A stretch of 64,000 bases of DNA, taken from the NCBI RefSeq assembly GCF_020075545.1, contig NZ_JAIQZK010000007.1, forward strand, positions 1-64,000, read 5' to 3'. Positions 1 to 8,011 of this stretch are shown here, one piece after another (the first letter of the stretch is position 1; every line of letters begins with the position of its first letter). Below the pieces are notes generated by a model that saw nothing but the letters and a program-made list of their open reading frames with translations, searched no databases and had not been told where the DNA came from. The stretch is from Nocardioides sp. TRM66260-LWL. GTDB lineage: Bacteria; Actinomycetota; Actinomycetes; Propionibacteriales; Nocardioidaceae. The position numbers and the translations under genes were made by a program.

Positions 1-27
1 TACCCATCGTGCTCTCGTCTCACTTCC

Positions 28-1044
28 ATGCTCAGAGGATCAACTAACTCCTCTGCCACGAAGTCTGACGCGCGACACCAGCACCACTCCCCCTACGCGA
101 TCGCACCCACCGGGGTCTGGGTAGACCGGATGTCTGCGTGCGAGAACACCGCACGCAGCTACCTGACCGACCGGTTCGCCCAGACACTCGCGGGCGAGGC
201 GATCCGGCCCGTCGACGACCCCGGCCGCCTGGCACAGGCCCTGGCCAACTGGGACATCCAGTCCCACCGCGCGCTGGCCCGCGACCTTGAGCCGTCCAAC
301 ATCCTGCTCATCACCCGTACCCAGGGACTCGTCGCCGGCGCCAGCATGGTGCTCGTCGACGCGGCCGCCACCGCCGGCATCCTCGAGCCCTCGGACCGCC
401 TGGTCCCCGCGATCGCCGACGCAGGCCGCTCCTGGAGCAATCTAGCCGGCCGCTGGGGAGACCTCGCTCCCCCGGGCGCTCGCCTCGACGAGCGCTTGGC
501 TCGCGCGGCCGCAGAGGTCCGAGCCGCGTACCGCCAGATCACCCACAACACCACCACGCTCGCGGCGCCGGAAGTCATCGCCACCCGGCCAGGACTCCCC
601 CAAGCCACCCTTGCGACCCTCCGTGCGATCAGGGCCGGCGCCGAGCTCGCGCACGTTGTCGCCGAGAAAGGCAACACGGCAGGTCTCACCGGGCCTGCAC
701 GGGCACTCTCGATCCGCGCCCACAACGACATCGAAGCCGGCTTGGTCGTTAATCCGCCGGAAGGCGACGTCGTCTGGGTCAGCCCGGCCGACATCCTTGC
801 CCGCCGCAACGTACCGATACCGCGACCAGTGCGGGAGTCCCTGCGTACAGCGAGTGCAACGACGGTATCCGCCAGTGCAACGGCTGCAGCAACTGCTGAC
901 CTGACCATCGCCAACGGCGCCGACCGATCGCTCGATGTCGCGGCAACTTCCCCGGCCCTGAACCCGCTGCCCACGCGTCGACGGTCGCTGCTCGAGCCGG
1001 CCTTTACACCCCTACAACGGTTCGGCGGTGCCCAATCACGATGA
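28..1044 (+). CDS. Uncharacterised protein of the integrated element
   Basis: I do not recognise this 338-residue protein. It is Ala- and Arg-rich and mostly predicted helical. There is no signal peptide, no membrane segment and no motif I can name. A central stretch of about residues 80-250 looks like a folded helical domain. The last 60 or so residues are low-complexity Ala/Thr/Ser. The start is uncertain: the frame is open to the left edge of the window, so the gene could be 5'-truncated, and an ATG at 130 is an alternative. It lies on the same strand as, and upstream of, the excisionase-like gene and integrase, so it is probably element cargo or a replication or mobility accessory. Codon use is typical high-GC actinobacterial. 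Confidence 0.55.
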   Translation: MLRGSTNSSATKSDARHQHHSPYAIAPTGVWVDRMSACENTARSYLTDRFAQTLAGEAIRPVDDPGRLAQALANWDIQSHRALARDLEPSNILLITRTQGLVAGASMVLVDAAATAGILEPSDRLVPAIADAGRSWSNLAGRWGDLAPPGARLDERLARAAAEVRAAYRQITHNTTTLAAPEVIATRPGLPQATLATLRAIRAGAELAHVVAEKGNTAGLTGPARALSIRAHNDIEAGLVVNPPEGDVVWVSPADILARRNVPIPRPVRESLRTASATTVSASATAAATADLTIANGADRSLDVAATSPALNPLPTRRRSLLEPAFTPLQRFGGAQSR

Positions 1045-1196
1045 GGAACCTATGTCCGAGACCACCTTGCCACGGCTACCAACTCCACGCGGAGGCGCCG
1101 GGCGATCCGTCCAGCGGCATCGCACAACCGCTGCGCATGGGTCACTTCCGACCCGTTCCTCCTGCGTTGATCGCTGCGGGCGCCTTCCTTCCCCTA

Positions 1197-1216
1197 GGTG
1201 ACCGTAAGCAGTCACC
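1197..1216. promoter_or_regulatory. Inverted repeat GGTGAC-N8-GTCACC upstream of the excisionase-like gene
   Basis: The perfect 6-bp arms GGTGAC (1197-1202) and GTCACC (1211-1216) are separated by 8 nt and end 25 nt before the ATG at 1242. The position and symmetry fit an operator for a repressor or for the excisionase itself. A weak hairpin is the alternative. The regulator is unknown. Confidence 0.35.
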
Positions 1217-1241
1217 GGCGAGACAACGGAGTGGATGCACG

Positions 1242-1547
1242 ATGGCACGACCGACAGCAGCACAGAAGCAAGCACGTGAAGCGGCAGAACGCGCTCGCAA
1301 AGCCCGCGATACAAGCGCCGACCGACAGGTAGAAACCCCGGCGTTGTCGATGGCGACGGCGGGCTACGACCCGCTCCTGACCATCGAAGAGGTCTCAGAG
1401 TGGCTCGGGATTCCCAGAGGCACGCTCTACCAGTGGCGCACCCGCAAGCAGGGCCCTCGGGCCATCAAAGTCGGCGGAGCTCTTCGCTACCGACGCACCG
1501 AGGTGGAGACCTACCTGGACCAACACACAGATCCCCGCACTGCCTAG
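1242..1547 (+). CDS. xis: Excisionase-like helix-turn-helix protein
   Basis: A 101-residue protein with a basic, Ala/Arg-rich N-terminal tail. The C-terminal domain (about residues 45-95) has the MerR/excisionase-like HTH_17 pattern: LLTIEEVSEWLGIPRGTLYQW, then a basic turn and a strand ending YRRTEVETYL. Such proteins bind DNA at the arms of integrative elements and steer recombination toward excision, or act as regulators. It lies 108 nt upstream of the tyrosine integrase on the same strand, the usual xis-int arrangement of actinobacterial integrative elements. I chose the ATG at 1242 because GGAG lies about 10 nt upstream. The frame is open back to 1041, where an ATGA overlaps the previous stop, but the peptide encoded there (Pro/Cys/His-rich) does not look like protein. 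Whether it acts in excision or only in regulation cannot be read from sequence. Confidence 0.75.
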   Translation: MARPTAAQKQAREAAERARKARDTSADRQVETPALSMATAGYDPLLTIEEVSEWLGIPRGTLYQWRTRKQGPRAIKVGGALRYRRTEVETYLDQHTDPRTA

Positions 1548-1655
1548 CACGCATACCCTCTAGCGAACGACCGCACAACGCGCCATCCGGAAGGCCCGCA
1601 TGATCGGCAAGTACCCGTTCGGGATCGACCAGCCCGCATCGAGTGAGGCCGGCTG

Positions 1656-2819
1656 ATGCCGCGCCCGCCGATGCCGCCAGGCACCTGGGGCACGATCGGC
1701 GTCTCCAAGACCGCCGCCGGCACCCATGAGGCCTCCGCTAACTATGTGTACTTCAGTGGCCGAGTGGCACGCGTCCGCGCCCGCGCTGACAGCGCCCAGG
1801 CTGCTCGCACCGCTCTGATCCGGAAGCTCCAAGAGCTCAACGGCGCCGAGGCCAGCGAGAACGAACTCACACCGCTGACCACGGTGGCTGAACTCGCTGT
1901 CTTCTGGCTGCGAGAGAAAGAGGCGCAGCAGGTGGCTACGAACTCCCTCAAGGCATACCGCAGCACGGTGAACAACCAGATCGTGCCCGTGATCGGAGAG
2001 CGACGGCTGCGCGATTGCCGGACGAGCACCCTTGACCGCGTCGTCAAAGATCGAGCCGCCCTTGGCTTCAGCCCCACCATGCTCCGCAAGGTCCTCCACG
2101 GAATGTTCGCCGTGGCCGTCCGTCACGACGTCATGGCCTCGAACCCGGTGCGGGACGTCGCGCGTATATCGAAACCGCGACGCGAGATCGAGTACCTCGA
2201 CATGGACCAGATCCAGGACGTCCGCAGCCTCGTCGCAGAGTCGACCAGCAGCAAGCGACCGGGCCCACGGCCGACCACCGATCTCATGGACGCTGTCGAC
2301 CTCATCCTGGGTACCGGCTGTCGCATCGGCGAGATCGGCGCGCTTATCTACTCCGAGATCGATCTGGCAGCCACACATCCCACACTTACCGTGTCCGGAA
2401 CCATCATCACCGAGACCGGTGTGGGCACCTTCCGGCAACCGTGGACCAAGTCCAGCGCCGGCTACCGCACCCTGTTCCTACCACCGTTCGCCGTCGGGAT
2501 CCTGCTACGGCGCCAGGTCGAGAACCACGCCAACCCGCACGGCGCTGTGTTCCCGACCCGCCGCGGAACCTGGCGGCAGATCTCAAACTGGGAACGGATG
2601 TGGAACCAGGTGGTCGACGACACCGCCTACGACTGGGTCACCTTCCACACCTTCCGCAGGTCGGTGGCCACCCTCATCGACCGTGAAGTGGGAATCGACG
2701 CTGCCCAGGCCCAGCTCGGTCACGAAGACAGCGACATCACCCGCGACTTCTACGTTCACAAGGCCACGGTCGCGCCCGATCTGACCGTCCATCTCGAGAA
2801 GTTCCGGCCCTCTACCTGA
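1656..2819 (+). CDS. int: Tyrosine recombinase/integrase of an integrated element
   Basis: A 387-residue phage-type site-specific integrase. It cuts and rejoins DNA through a covalent phosphotyrosine at att sites. An N-terminal arm-binding region is followed by a SAM-like core-binding domain (about residues 65-150) and the catalytic domain (about 180-375). The full catalytic set is present: R223 in GTGCRIGE, K265 in WTKSSAGYR, H331 and R334 in HTFRRS, H356 in LGHEDSD, and nucleophile Y366 in DFYVHK. Nothing suggests decay. The stop lies 184 nt from the 3' end of tRNA-Asn, so that tRNA is very likely the integration site and this integrase the enzyme that used it. GTGAGG about 8 nt upstream supports the ATG at 1656. 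Confidence 0.93.
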   Translation: MPRPPMPPGTWGTIGVSKTAAGTHEASANYVYFSGRVARVRARADSAQAARTALIRKLQELNGAEASENELTPLTTVAELAVFWLREKEAQQVATNSLKAYRSTVNNQIVPVIGERRLRDCRTSTLDRVVKDRAALGFSPTMLRKVLHGMFAVAVRHDVMASNPVRDVARISKPRREIEYLDMDQIQDVRSLVAESTSSKRPGPRPTTDLMDAVDLILGTGCRIGEIGALIYSEIDLAATHPTLTVSGTIITETGVGTFRQPWTKSSAGYRTLFLPPFAVGILLRRQVENHANPHGAVFPTRRGTWRQISNWERMWNQVVDDTAYDWVTFHTFRRSVATLIDREVGIDAAQAQLGHEDSDITRDFYVHKATVAPDLTVHLEKFRPST

Positions 2820-2958
2820 CGGTCGCCCCACGAAGTCCCCCGTACGGGAGCGCTCGATACCCGGCGTGCACTCTGCCCCGCGCAGAGCGCTCTCGAGGTC
2901 TTGGCCGCGAGCGTTACTGGTCTGTTTCTGGACAGTTTCGTCATCAGATTCAAATCTC

Positions 2959-3001
2959 AGAGGGCCCCTGCCTGGACGTTTGCCCAGGTCAGAGGCCCTC
3001 T
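2959..3001 (-). terminator. Two-part hairpin just after tRNA-Asn
   Basis: The outer arms AGAGGGCC (2959-2966) and GGCCCTCT (2994-3001) pair perfectly, with an inner stem CCTGG (2971-2975)/CCAGG (2984-2988). The hairpin begins 2 nt beyond the tRNA CCA end in the direction of tRNA transcription, so it probably terminates the tRNA transcript. The T-tract after it is short (ATTTG). Because it lies on the element side of the presumed att core, it may be carried by the element or restored by it. Confidence 0.6.
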
Positions 3002-3003
3002 TC

Positions 3004-3050
3004 TGGCTCCCCCGGTTGGACTCGAACCAACAACCCTGCGATTAACAGTC
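3004..3050. other. Probable attachment site (3' half of tRNA-Asn)
   Basis: The integrase gene ends 184 nt away and faces the 3' half of tRNA-Asn (T-arm plus acceptor strand, about 3004-3050). Tyrosine integrases commonly use this tRNA segment as the att core, and the tRNA gene here is intact, as expected when the element restores it. The core limits cannot be fixed without the other junction, which is outside the window. Confidence 0.5.
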
Positions 3051-3079
3051 GCATGCTCTGCCAGTTGAGCTACAGGGGA
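3004..3079 (-). tRNA. tRNA-Asn(GTT)
   Basis: The minus strand folds as a standard cloverleaf. The acceptor arms TCCCCTG and CGGGGGA pair, the D-arm is GCTC...GAGC, and the anticodon stem TGCGA/TCGCA encloses loop CTGTTAA with anticodon GTT. The T-stem GTTGG/CCAAC encloses TTCGAGT. Discriminator G is followed by an encoded CCA (3006-3004). The body is 73 nt (3007-3079). It reads asparagine codons AAC/AAT. Its 3' end faces the integrase, and it is the likely landing site of the element. Confidence 0.97.
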
Positions 3080-3098
3080 TCGCTGTGGAGCGGAGAGA

Positions 3099-3127
3099 AC
3101 CGTACCAAGCCGGACGCGGGGTCAGAA
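3099..3127 (-). promoter_or_regulatory. Probable promoter of tRNA-Asn
   Basis: A -10-like TACGGT (3104-3099) and a -35-like TTCTGA (3127-3122) are spaced by 17 nt, about 20 nt upstream of the mature tRNA 5' end. The -35 overlaps the stop codon of the upstream gene. Weak sequence evidence, good position. Confidence 0.45.
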
Positions 3128-3652
3128 ATCGGGGCCCGGGGCCCCGGCGTCGGTCCCGGGATCGGACCCGAGGTCGACGCCGACCTCGGCGGCGAGCTCG
3201 ACGCGCAGGGCCGTCACGGCGTCGTGCACGCGGGGCGAGGCGGGATCGAGTCCGGCGTCGATCTCCTCGACCAGCAGCAGCGAGCCGTCGCCGCGGCGGC
3301 GCACGGAGACGGCCACGCCGAGCCGGCCCGCCACACTCCGCTGGCGGCGCAGGACGACCGACCGGGTGACCCGCTCGCGCACCAGCTGCAGCAGGCGTCC
3401 GGCGTCGTCGAGCGGCAGCCGCAGCGTCTCTCCCCCGGTCGTACGCACGGTGAGCGCGTCGTCGTCGGCGTCCCAGGCGGCGTCCGCGACGTCCTCCCAC
3501 GGCAGGCGACGGTCGGGCAGGACGAGGGCGTCGCGGGTGCCGTGCACCTCGGCGCCGTGGGTCGTGCGGGCGCTCGCGAGCGGCCGCTCGCCGTCGGGGC
3601 GTCCGCGCCGTCGGAGCCGAGCCAGGGGGCCGGTCGGCGACCGTGGGGTCAC
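3122..3652 (-). CDS. Conserved hypothetical protein downstream of dnaG
   Basis: A 176-residue protein starting with GTG that overlaps the dnaG stop (GTGA), so it is probably translated by coupling with primase. Residues 20-80 read as beta strands (HGAEVHGTRDALVLPD, LPWEDVADAAWDADDDALTVRT), reminiscent of the small PH-like domain proteins common in actinobacteria. Residues 85-120 form an Arg-rich amphipathic stretch, and the C-terminus is acidic. There is no signal peptide or membrane segment. No enzymatic motif is visible and I cannot assign a function; its place in the dgt-dnaG group is the only clue. The PH-like reading is inference from strand pattern. Confidence 0.7.
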   Translation of the reverse strand: MTPRSPTGPLARLRRRGRPDGERPLASARTTHGAEVHGTRDALVLPDRRLPWEDVADAAWDADDDALTVRTTGGETLRLPLDDAGRLLQLVRERVTRSVVLRRQRSVAGRLGVAVSVRRRGDGSLLLVEEIDAGLDPASPRVHDAVTALRVELAAEVGVDLGSDPGTDAGAPGPDF

Positions 3653-5583
3653 TCGACGCCCACGATGTGGTCGCGCAGGGTGCGGCGGTGCTGCTCGAGC
3701 GCGGCGAGCTCGCCGAACATCCGATTGTACACGTCGGGCTGGTCGACGGGGTTGGTGCGCTGCAGCCGCGACTTCACCTCGGCGATGCGGCGCAGCACGG
3801 TGAGCTCCAGCAGCCGGACGACGTGCTGCTCGGCGTAGTGCTCGTCCGGCTCGCGGGCGGTGAGCACCGGCTCGACGCCGAGGGCCGAGATCGCCGACGA
3901 CACCTCGGGACGTCCGGTCGCGGCGTCGCGCAGCCGAGCGCCCCACGTGGGGTCGCTCGCGGCGGCCGCGGGTCCGCCTGCGGCCTCGACGAGCTCCCAC
4001 ACCGCCCGGCAGGTCGGGTGGGTGAAGTCGTCGACGCCGGCCTGCGCCTGGCTGCGCGCGAGCGCCGCCGGGTGCTGGAGCAGCAGCTTGAGCACCTCGC
4101 GCTCGAGGGTGAACCGCGGGTCGCGCAGGTCGGGGCCCTCCCGGCGGGGCACGGGCTGCTCCCCCGGGGCTTCCGGCGACGCGCCGCCCCGCACGACCGT
4201 CTCGCGGGCCGGCTGTCCGGTGCCCGTCCCGGCCCCCGAGCCCTGCTTGGCCTGGCGGGCGGCGGCCCGCCGCACCTCCGCGCGCGCCTCGTCGGGGTCG
4301 ACCCCCACGAGCTGGGCGAGCTCGCGGGCGAACGCGTCGACCTTCGAGCGGTCGCGCACGCTGGAGACCAGCCGGGCGCCCTCGCGCAGGGCGTCGACCC
4401 GACCGTCGGCGCGGTCGAGGTCGTGCCGGCCGACGACGTTGCCGAGCACGAAGCGGTAGAGCGGCACGCGGCGCGCGATCAGGTCGCGCACGGCCTCGTC
4501 GCCCTGCTGCATGCGCAGGTCGCACGGGTCGAGGCCGCCGGGCTCGACGGCCACGTAGGTCTGGGAGACGAAGTTCTGGTCGCCGCCGAAGGCCCGCAGG
4601 GCCGCCTTCTGGCCGGCGGCGTCGCCGTCGAAGGTGAAGATGACCTCGCCGCGGAACTCCTGGTGGTCGGCCAGGAAGCGGCGCAGCACCCGGGCGTGCT
4701 CGTCGCCGAAGGCCGTGCCGCAGGTGGCCACGGCGGTGCCGATGCCCGCCAGGTGGCAGGCCATGACGTCGGTGTACCCCTCGACGATGACCGCCTGCGA
4801 GCCGCGGGCGATCTCGCGCCGGGCGAGGTCGATGCCGTAGAGCACCTGGCTCTTCTTGTAGATCGCGGTCTCGGAGGTGTTGAGGTACTTCGCCTCGACC
4901 CGGTCGTCGTCGAAGAGCCGTCGCGCCCCGAAGCCGATGGTGTCGCCGGTGGCCTCGCGGATGGGCCACATCAGACGGCTGCGGAACCGGTCGTAGGGCG
5001 AGCGCCCGACGGCGGCCAGGCCGGCGGCCACGAGCTCGTCGGTGCTGAACCCGCGTCCGCGCAGGTGCCGGACGAGCGCCTCGCCGTCACGCGGGGAGAA
5101 CCCGACCCCGAAGCGCTGCGCCGCGGCCTGGTCGAAGCCGCGCTGGTCGAGGAACTGCCGGGCGGTCAGCGCGTCCGGGGTGGCGAGCTGCTCGGCGTAG
5201 AACTCCTGCGCCTGACGGTGGGCGTCGACGAGGCGGCTGCGCTGCGGCCCGCGGTGGGCCGGGGCGTCGTCGCCCGACTCGTCGCGCTGCAGCTGCACCC
5301 CGGACTTCTCGGCGAGCCGCTCGACGGCCTCGGCGAAGGTGAGCCCGTCGATCTCCATCACGAAGCTGATGACGTCGCCGCCGGCCTGGCACCCGAAGCA
5401 GTGGTAGAAGCCGCGGCTGGGCGTGACGTGGAACGACGGGGACTTCTCGTCGTGGAAGGGGCACAGGCCCTTGAGCGAGCCGCCCCCGGCGTTGCGGAGG
5501 GTGACGTACTGCGCGACGACGTCGTCGATCCGGGCCTTCTCGCGGACCTCCGCGATGCTCTGCTCTCGGATGCGGCCGGCCAC
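3649..5583 (-). CDS. dnaG: DNA primase DnaG
   Basis: A 644-residue primase that synthesises RNA primers at the replication fork with the DnaB helicase. The CHC2 zinc finger is intact (C41, H44, C62, C65 in CPFH...CFGC). The TOPRIM catalytic core follows, with E268 in VIVEGYTD and the acidic pair D319/D321 in FDGD. The C-terminal helicase-interacting region starts at about residue 450 after a Gly/Ala/Pro-rich linker. Length is normal for actinobacterial DnaG. It starts with GTG at 5583 and has TAGGAT seven nt upstream and no Shine-Dalgarno, so its own transcript is probably leaderless. It lies 36 nt after a hydroxyacid dehydrogenase gene and overlaps the small gene that follows. Confidence 0.97.
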   Translation of the reverse strand: MAGRIREQSIAEVREKARIDDVVAQYVTLRNAGGGSLKGLCPFHDEKSPSFHVTPSRGFYHCFGCQAGGDVISFVMEIDGLTFAEAVERLAEKSGVQLQRDESGDDAPAHRGPQRSRLVDAHRQAQEFYAEQLATPDALTARQFLDQRGFDQAAAQRFGVGFSPRDGEALVRHLRGRGFSTDELVAAGLAAVGRSPYDRFRSRLMWPIREATGDTIGFGARRLFDDDRVEAKYLNTSETAIYKKSQVLYGIDLARREIARGSQAVIVEGYTDVMACHLAGIGTAVATCGTAFGDEHARVLRRFLADHQEFRGEVIFTFDGDAAGQKAALRAFGGDQNFVSQTYVAVEPGGLDPCDLRMQQGDEAVRDLIARRVPLYRFVLGNVVGRHDLDRADGRVDALREGARLVSSVRDRSKVDAFARELAQLVGVDPDEARAEVRRAAARQAKQGSGAGTGTGQPARETVVRGGASPEAPGEQPVPRREGPDLRDPRFTLEREVLKLLLQHPAALARSQAQAGVDDFTHPTCRAVWELVEAAGGPAAAASDPTWGARLRDAATGRPEVSSAISALGVEPVLTAREPDEHYAEQHVVRLLELTVLRRIAEVKSRLQRTNPVDQPDVYNRMFGELAALEQHRRTLRDHIVGVE

Positions 5584-5590
5584 GAGCGCG

Positions 5591-5596
5591 ATCCTA
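5591..5596 (-). promoter_or_regulatory. -10 element of a leaderless dnaG promoter
   Basis: TAGGAT (TANNNT) lies 7 nt before the GTG start, which predicts a transcript starting at the first base of the start codon. Confidence 0.55.
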
Positions 5597-5619
5597 CGGT
5601 CGGGTCCGCGGACCGCGGG

Positions 5620-6597
5620 TCAGGAGTCCCCCGCCACCCGGTTGGCCAGGGGCTCGCCGGCGGCGAACCGGCGCAGCTGGGCGGCGACCAGGCGGTGGGC
5701 CCGCGGCCACATGGCGCTGCTGGCCCCGCCGACGTGCGGTGAGACCAGCAGGTTCGGGGCCCGCCACAGCGGGTGCTCGGGTGGCAGCGGCTCGGGATCG
5801 ACCACGTCGATCGCGGCGCTGATCCGGCCCTCGTGCAGGGCTGCGACCAGGGCGTCGGTGTCGACGACCGGCCCCCGCGCGAGGTTGACCAGGAGCGCCC
5901 CCGGACGCATCGCCGCGAGGAGCTCGGCGTCGACCAGGCCGCGCGACCGCTCGGTGAGCGGGAGGATCAGCACGACGACGTCGGCGTCGGGCACCAGCGT
6001 CGGCAGCTCGTCGACCCCGTGCACGTGGCCGCGCTCGTCGTCGCGGGCCGTGCGGGCGACCCGCACGACCTCGACCTCGAAGGGGGCCAGCCGCGCCTCG
6101 ATGGCCGAGCCGATCGCGCCCGCCCCGACCAGCAGCACGCGCCGGTCGGCCAGGGCCGGGCGCCACTGCGGCTCCCAGGCGCCGCGGTCCTGCGCCCGGA
6201 CGAAACCGGGCACGCCGCGCAGCGACGCGAGGACCAGGGTCAGCGCGAGCTCGGCGGTGGAGGAGTCGTGGATGCCACGGCCCGTGCACAGGTCGACGCC
6301 CGCCGGCACGCGTCCGCGCACGTGGTCGGCGCCGGCCGAGAGCAGCTGGACGGCCTGCAGCGACGTCATCGCCGGCAGCGGCTCGGCGATCACCGGGTCC
6401 ATCCGGTAGGGCGGGACGTAGAGCGCGACGTCCGCGACCGACGCCGGCAGCGTCTCCAGCGCGGTCGGGTCGACGGTCTCGAACCGCAGCCCCGCCGGCG
6501 GGCCGTCGTCGCCCTGCGCCGCGAAGGCGGCGTCGAGGTCGGCGACGTCGAAGGGCAGCCAGACCAGTCGCTCGGCGGCCGGGGACGGGGTGCTCAT
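5620..6597 (-). CDS. D-2-hydroxyacid dehydrogenase
   Basis: A 325-residue NAD(P)-dependent oxidoreductase of the D-isomer-specific 2-hydroxyacid dehydrogenase family (phosphoglycerate/glyoxylate dehydrogenase type). The Rossmann motif is GAGAIG (158-163). The catalytic triad is complete: R241 in LARGPVVD, E269 in VDPEPLP and H288 in SPHVGG. There is no ACT domain, which argues against a classical regulated SerA. The substrate cannot be read from sequence. Its ATG overlaps the stop of dgt (ATGA), so the two are translationally coupled and co-transcribed. It precedes dnaG by 36 nt. It could alternatively act on glyoxylate or hydroxypyruvate. Confidence 0.88.
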   Translation of the reverse strand: MSTPSPAAERLVWLPFDVADLDAAFAAQGDDGPPAGLRFETVDPTALETLPASVADVALYVPPYRMDPVIAEPLPAMTSLQAVQLLSAGADHVRGRVPAGVDLCTGRGIHDSSTAELALTLVLASLRGVPGFVRAQDRGAWEPQWRPALADRRVLLVGAGAIGSAIEARLAPFEVEVVRVARTARDDERGHVHGVDELPTLVPDADVVVLILPLTERSRGLVDAELLAAMRPGALLVNLARGPVVDTDALVAALHEGRISAAIDVVDPEPLPPEHPLWRAPNLLVSPHVGGASSAMWPRAHRLVAAQLRRFAAGEPLANRVAGDS

Positions 6598-7892
6598 GCG
6601 CTCCTCCTGCGGAGTCGGTCGTGCCACGAGACGGCGGTGACGTCGGTGAGCGAGGCGACCTGGTCGAGCACCACCCGGACGCACGCGGCGTCGTCGGGGG
6701 CGGCGCGCCAGTCGTCGGCGAACGGCGGGTCGAGCGCGTCGGGCCCACGCTCCAGCAGCACCTCGACGAGCTCGGCGAGCAGCTCGCGCTGCCGCTCCAT
6801 CGCGACCAGCCGGTCGGAGGCCTGCATGACGTAGTGCGCCGCGATCGCCTTGAGCACCGCGATCTCCAGCAGGGTGCGCCCGGGCACGACGAGGTCGGCG
6901 CGGTGGCGGACGAGCGGGCCGCCGTCGGCGGCGGCGAAGGTGGCCGCCTGCACGGCTCCACAGAAGCGGCCGATCAGGTCGGAGGTGAGGTTCTTCAGGC
7001 CGGCGAGCGACCGACGCGAGCCGTCGTGGGCGGCCGTGGGCCAGCCGTCGACTCGCCGCAGACCGGCCAGGACGTCGTCGAGCTCGGCGTCGTCGGCGTC
7101 CGCCAGGCCCCAGGCGCGCAGCGTCGCCCAGACGGCCGGCGCGTCGAGGGCGTCCAGCCGCAGCCGGCCGGCCACGACGCCGTCCTCGACGTCGTGGACG
7201 CTGTAGGCGACGTCGTCGGCGAGGTCCATCACCTGCGCCTCCACGCACCGGCGTGGACGCTCCCCGGCGTCCGGCGCCGGCGCGCCCGCGCGGAGCCAGT
7301 CGAAGACCGGCCGGTCGTCGGCGTACACGCCGAACTTCACGGCGGTCGGACCGGACCCGCCGCGCGGCCACGGGTACTTGGTGCAGGCGTCGAGCGTGGC
7401 GCGGGTGAGGTTGAGCCCCACCGAGCGGCCCTCGGCGTCGACCGTCTTGGCCTCCAGCCGGGTCAGCAGCCGCAGCGTCTGCGCGTTGCCCTCGAAGCCG
7501 CCGCAGACCGCGCCGACGGAGTCGAGCAGGCGCTCGCCGTTGTGGCCGAAGGGCGGGTGGCCGAGGTCGTGGGCCAGCGCGGCGGTCTCGGCGATGTCGG
7601 GCGAGCAGCCGAGCGCGCGGGAGAGGTCGCGGGCGACCTGGGCCACCTCGAGGCTGTGGGTGAGGCGGTTGCGCACGAAGTCGTCGCTGTGGGGGCCGAC
7701 CACCTGGGTCTTGGCGGCCAGCCGGCGCGACGCCGCCGCGTGCACCACCCGGGCGCGGTCGCGCTCGAACGGGCGCCGCACCGGCGCGTCGACCCGCTTG
7801 GGCGGCTCGGGCACGAGGCGCTCGGCGTCCGCGGGCGCGTAGCCGGGCTCGAGAGCGGGAGGCTCCTCGTGGAGCGGCGTCGGGGCGGGCAT
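6594..7892 (-). CDS. dgt: Deoxyguanosinetriphosphate triphosphohydrolase-like protein
   Basis: A 432-residue HD-domain dNTPase that hydrolyses dGTP or other dNTPs to deoxynucleoside and triphosphate, helping set dNTP pools. The HD metal site is visible: H79 in RLTHSLEVAQ and H108-D109 in AHDLGHPPFGHNGE, with a downstream LADDVAYSVHDVEDG motif. It belongs to the type 2 (dGTPase-like) branch found beside dnaG in many actinobacteria. The ATG at 7892 is preceded by TAGGCT at 7 nt, which predicts a leaderless transcript. The longer frame upstream is an artefact. It heads a unit with the hydroxyacid dehydrogenase and possibly dnaG, and is divergent from the SARP-like regulator. Confidence 0.94.
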   Translation of the reverse strand: MPAPTPLHEEPPALEPGYAPADAERLVPEPPKRVDAPVRRPFERDRARVVHAAASRRLAAKTQVVGPHSDDFVRNRLTHSLEVAQVARDLSRALGCSPDIAETAALAHDLGHPPFGHNGERLLDSVGAVCGGFEGNAQTLRLLTRLEAKTVDAEGRSVGLNLTRATLDACTKYPWPRGGSGPTAVKFGVYADDRPVFDWLRAGAPAPDAGERPRRCVEAQVMDLADDVAYSVHDVEDGVVAGRLRLDALDAPAVWATLRAWGLADADDAELDDVLAGLRRVDGWPTAAHDGSRRSLAGLKNLTSDLIGRFCGAVQAATFAAADGGPLVRHRADLVVPGRTLLEIAVLKAIAAHYVMQASDRLVAMERQRELLAELVEVLLERGPDALDPPFADDWRAAPDDAACVRVVLDQVASLTDVTAVSWHDRLRRRSA

Positions 7893-7899
7893 CGGCGCG

Positions 7900-7905
7900 A
7901 GCCTA
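7900..7905 (-). promoter_or_regulatory. -10 element of a leaderless dgt promoter
   Basis: TAGGCT lies 7 nt before the dgt ATG at 7892. No Shine-Dalgarno sequence lies in between. Confidence 0.6.
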
Positions 7906-7951
7906 GCCCCGTCCGGACGCGAGACCGCTCCCCCGCAGGCGCCGCGCCTCC

Positions 7952-7970
7952 TAGAGTGGTCCGCGACCAC
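7952..7970 (+). promoter_or_regulatory. -10 box with overlapping palindrome upstream of the SARP-like gene
   Basis: TAGAGT (7952-7957) is a plausible -10 giving a leader of about 48 nt. It overlaps the perfect inverted repeat GTGGTC-CGC-GACCAC (7956-7970), which would cover the transcription start. This is a candidate operator, possibly autoregulatory. Confidence 0.35.
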
Positions 7971-8011
7971 GCTCCCCAGCGTCCGCCTCCCCCTCACGAA
8001 GTGCCGCAGCC

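Noticed and set aside
1041..1241. Longer start for the excisionase-like gene at an ATGA overlap
   Set aside because: The first 67 residues would be Pro/Cys/His-rich and unlike protein, while the ATG at 1242 has a Shine-Dalgarno and gives the normal family length.
3643..5742. 699-codon frame on the plus strand across dnaG
   Set aside because: It lies fully antisense to dnaG, which has intact zinc and TOPRIM motifs.
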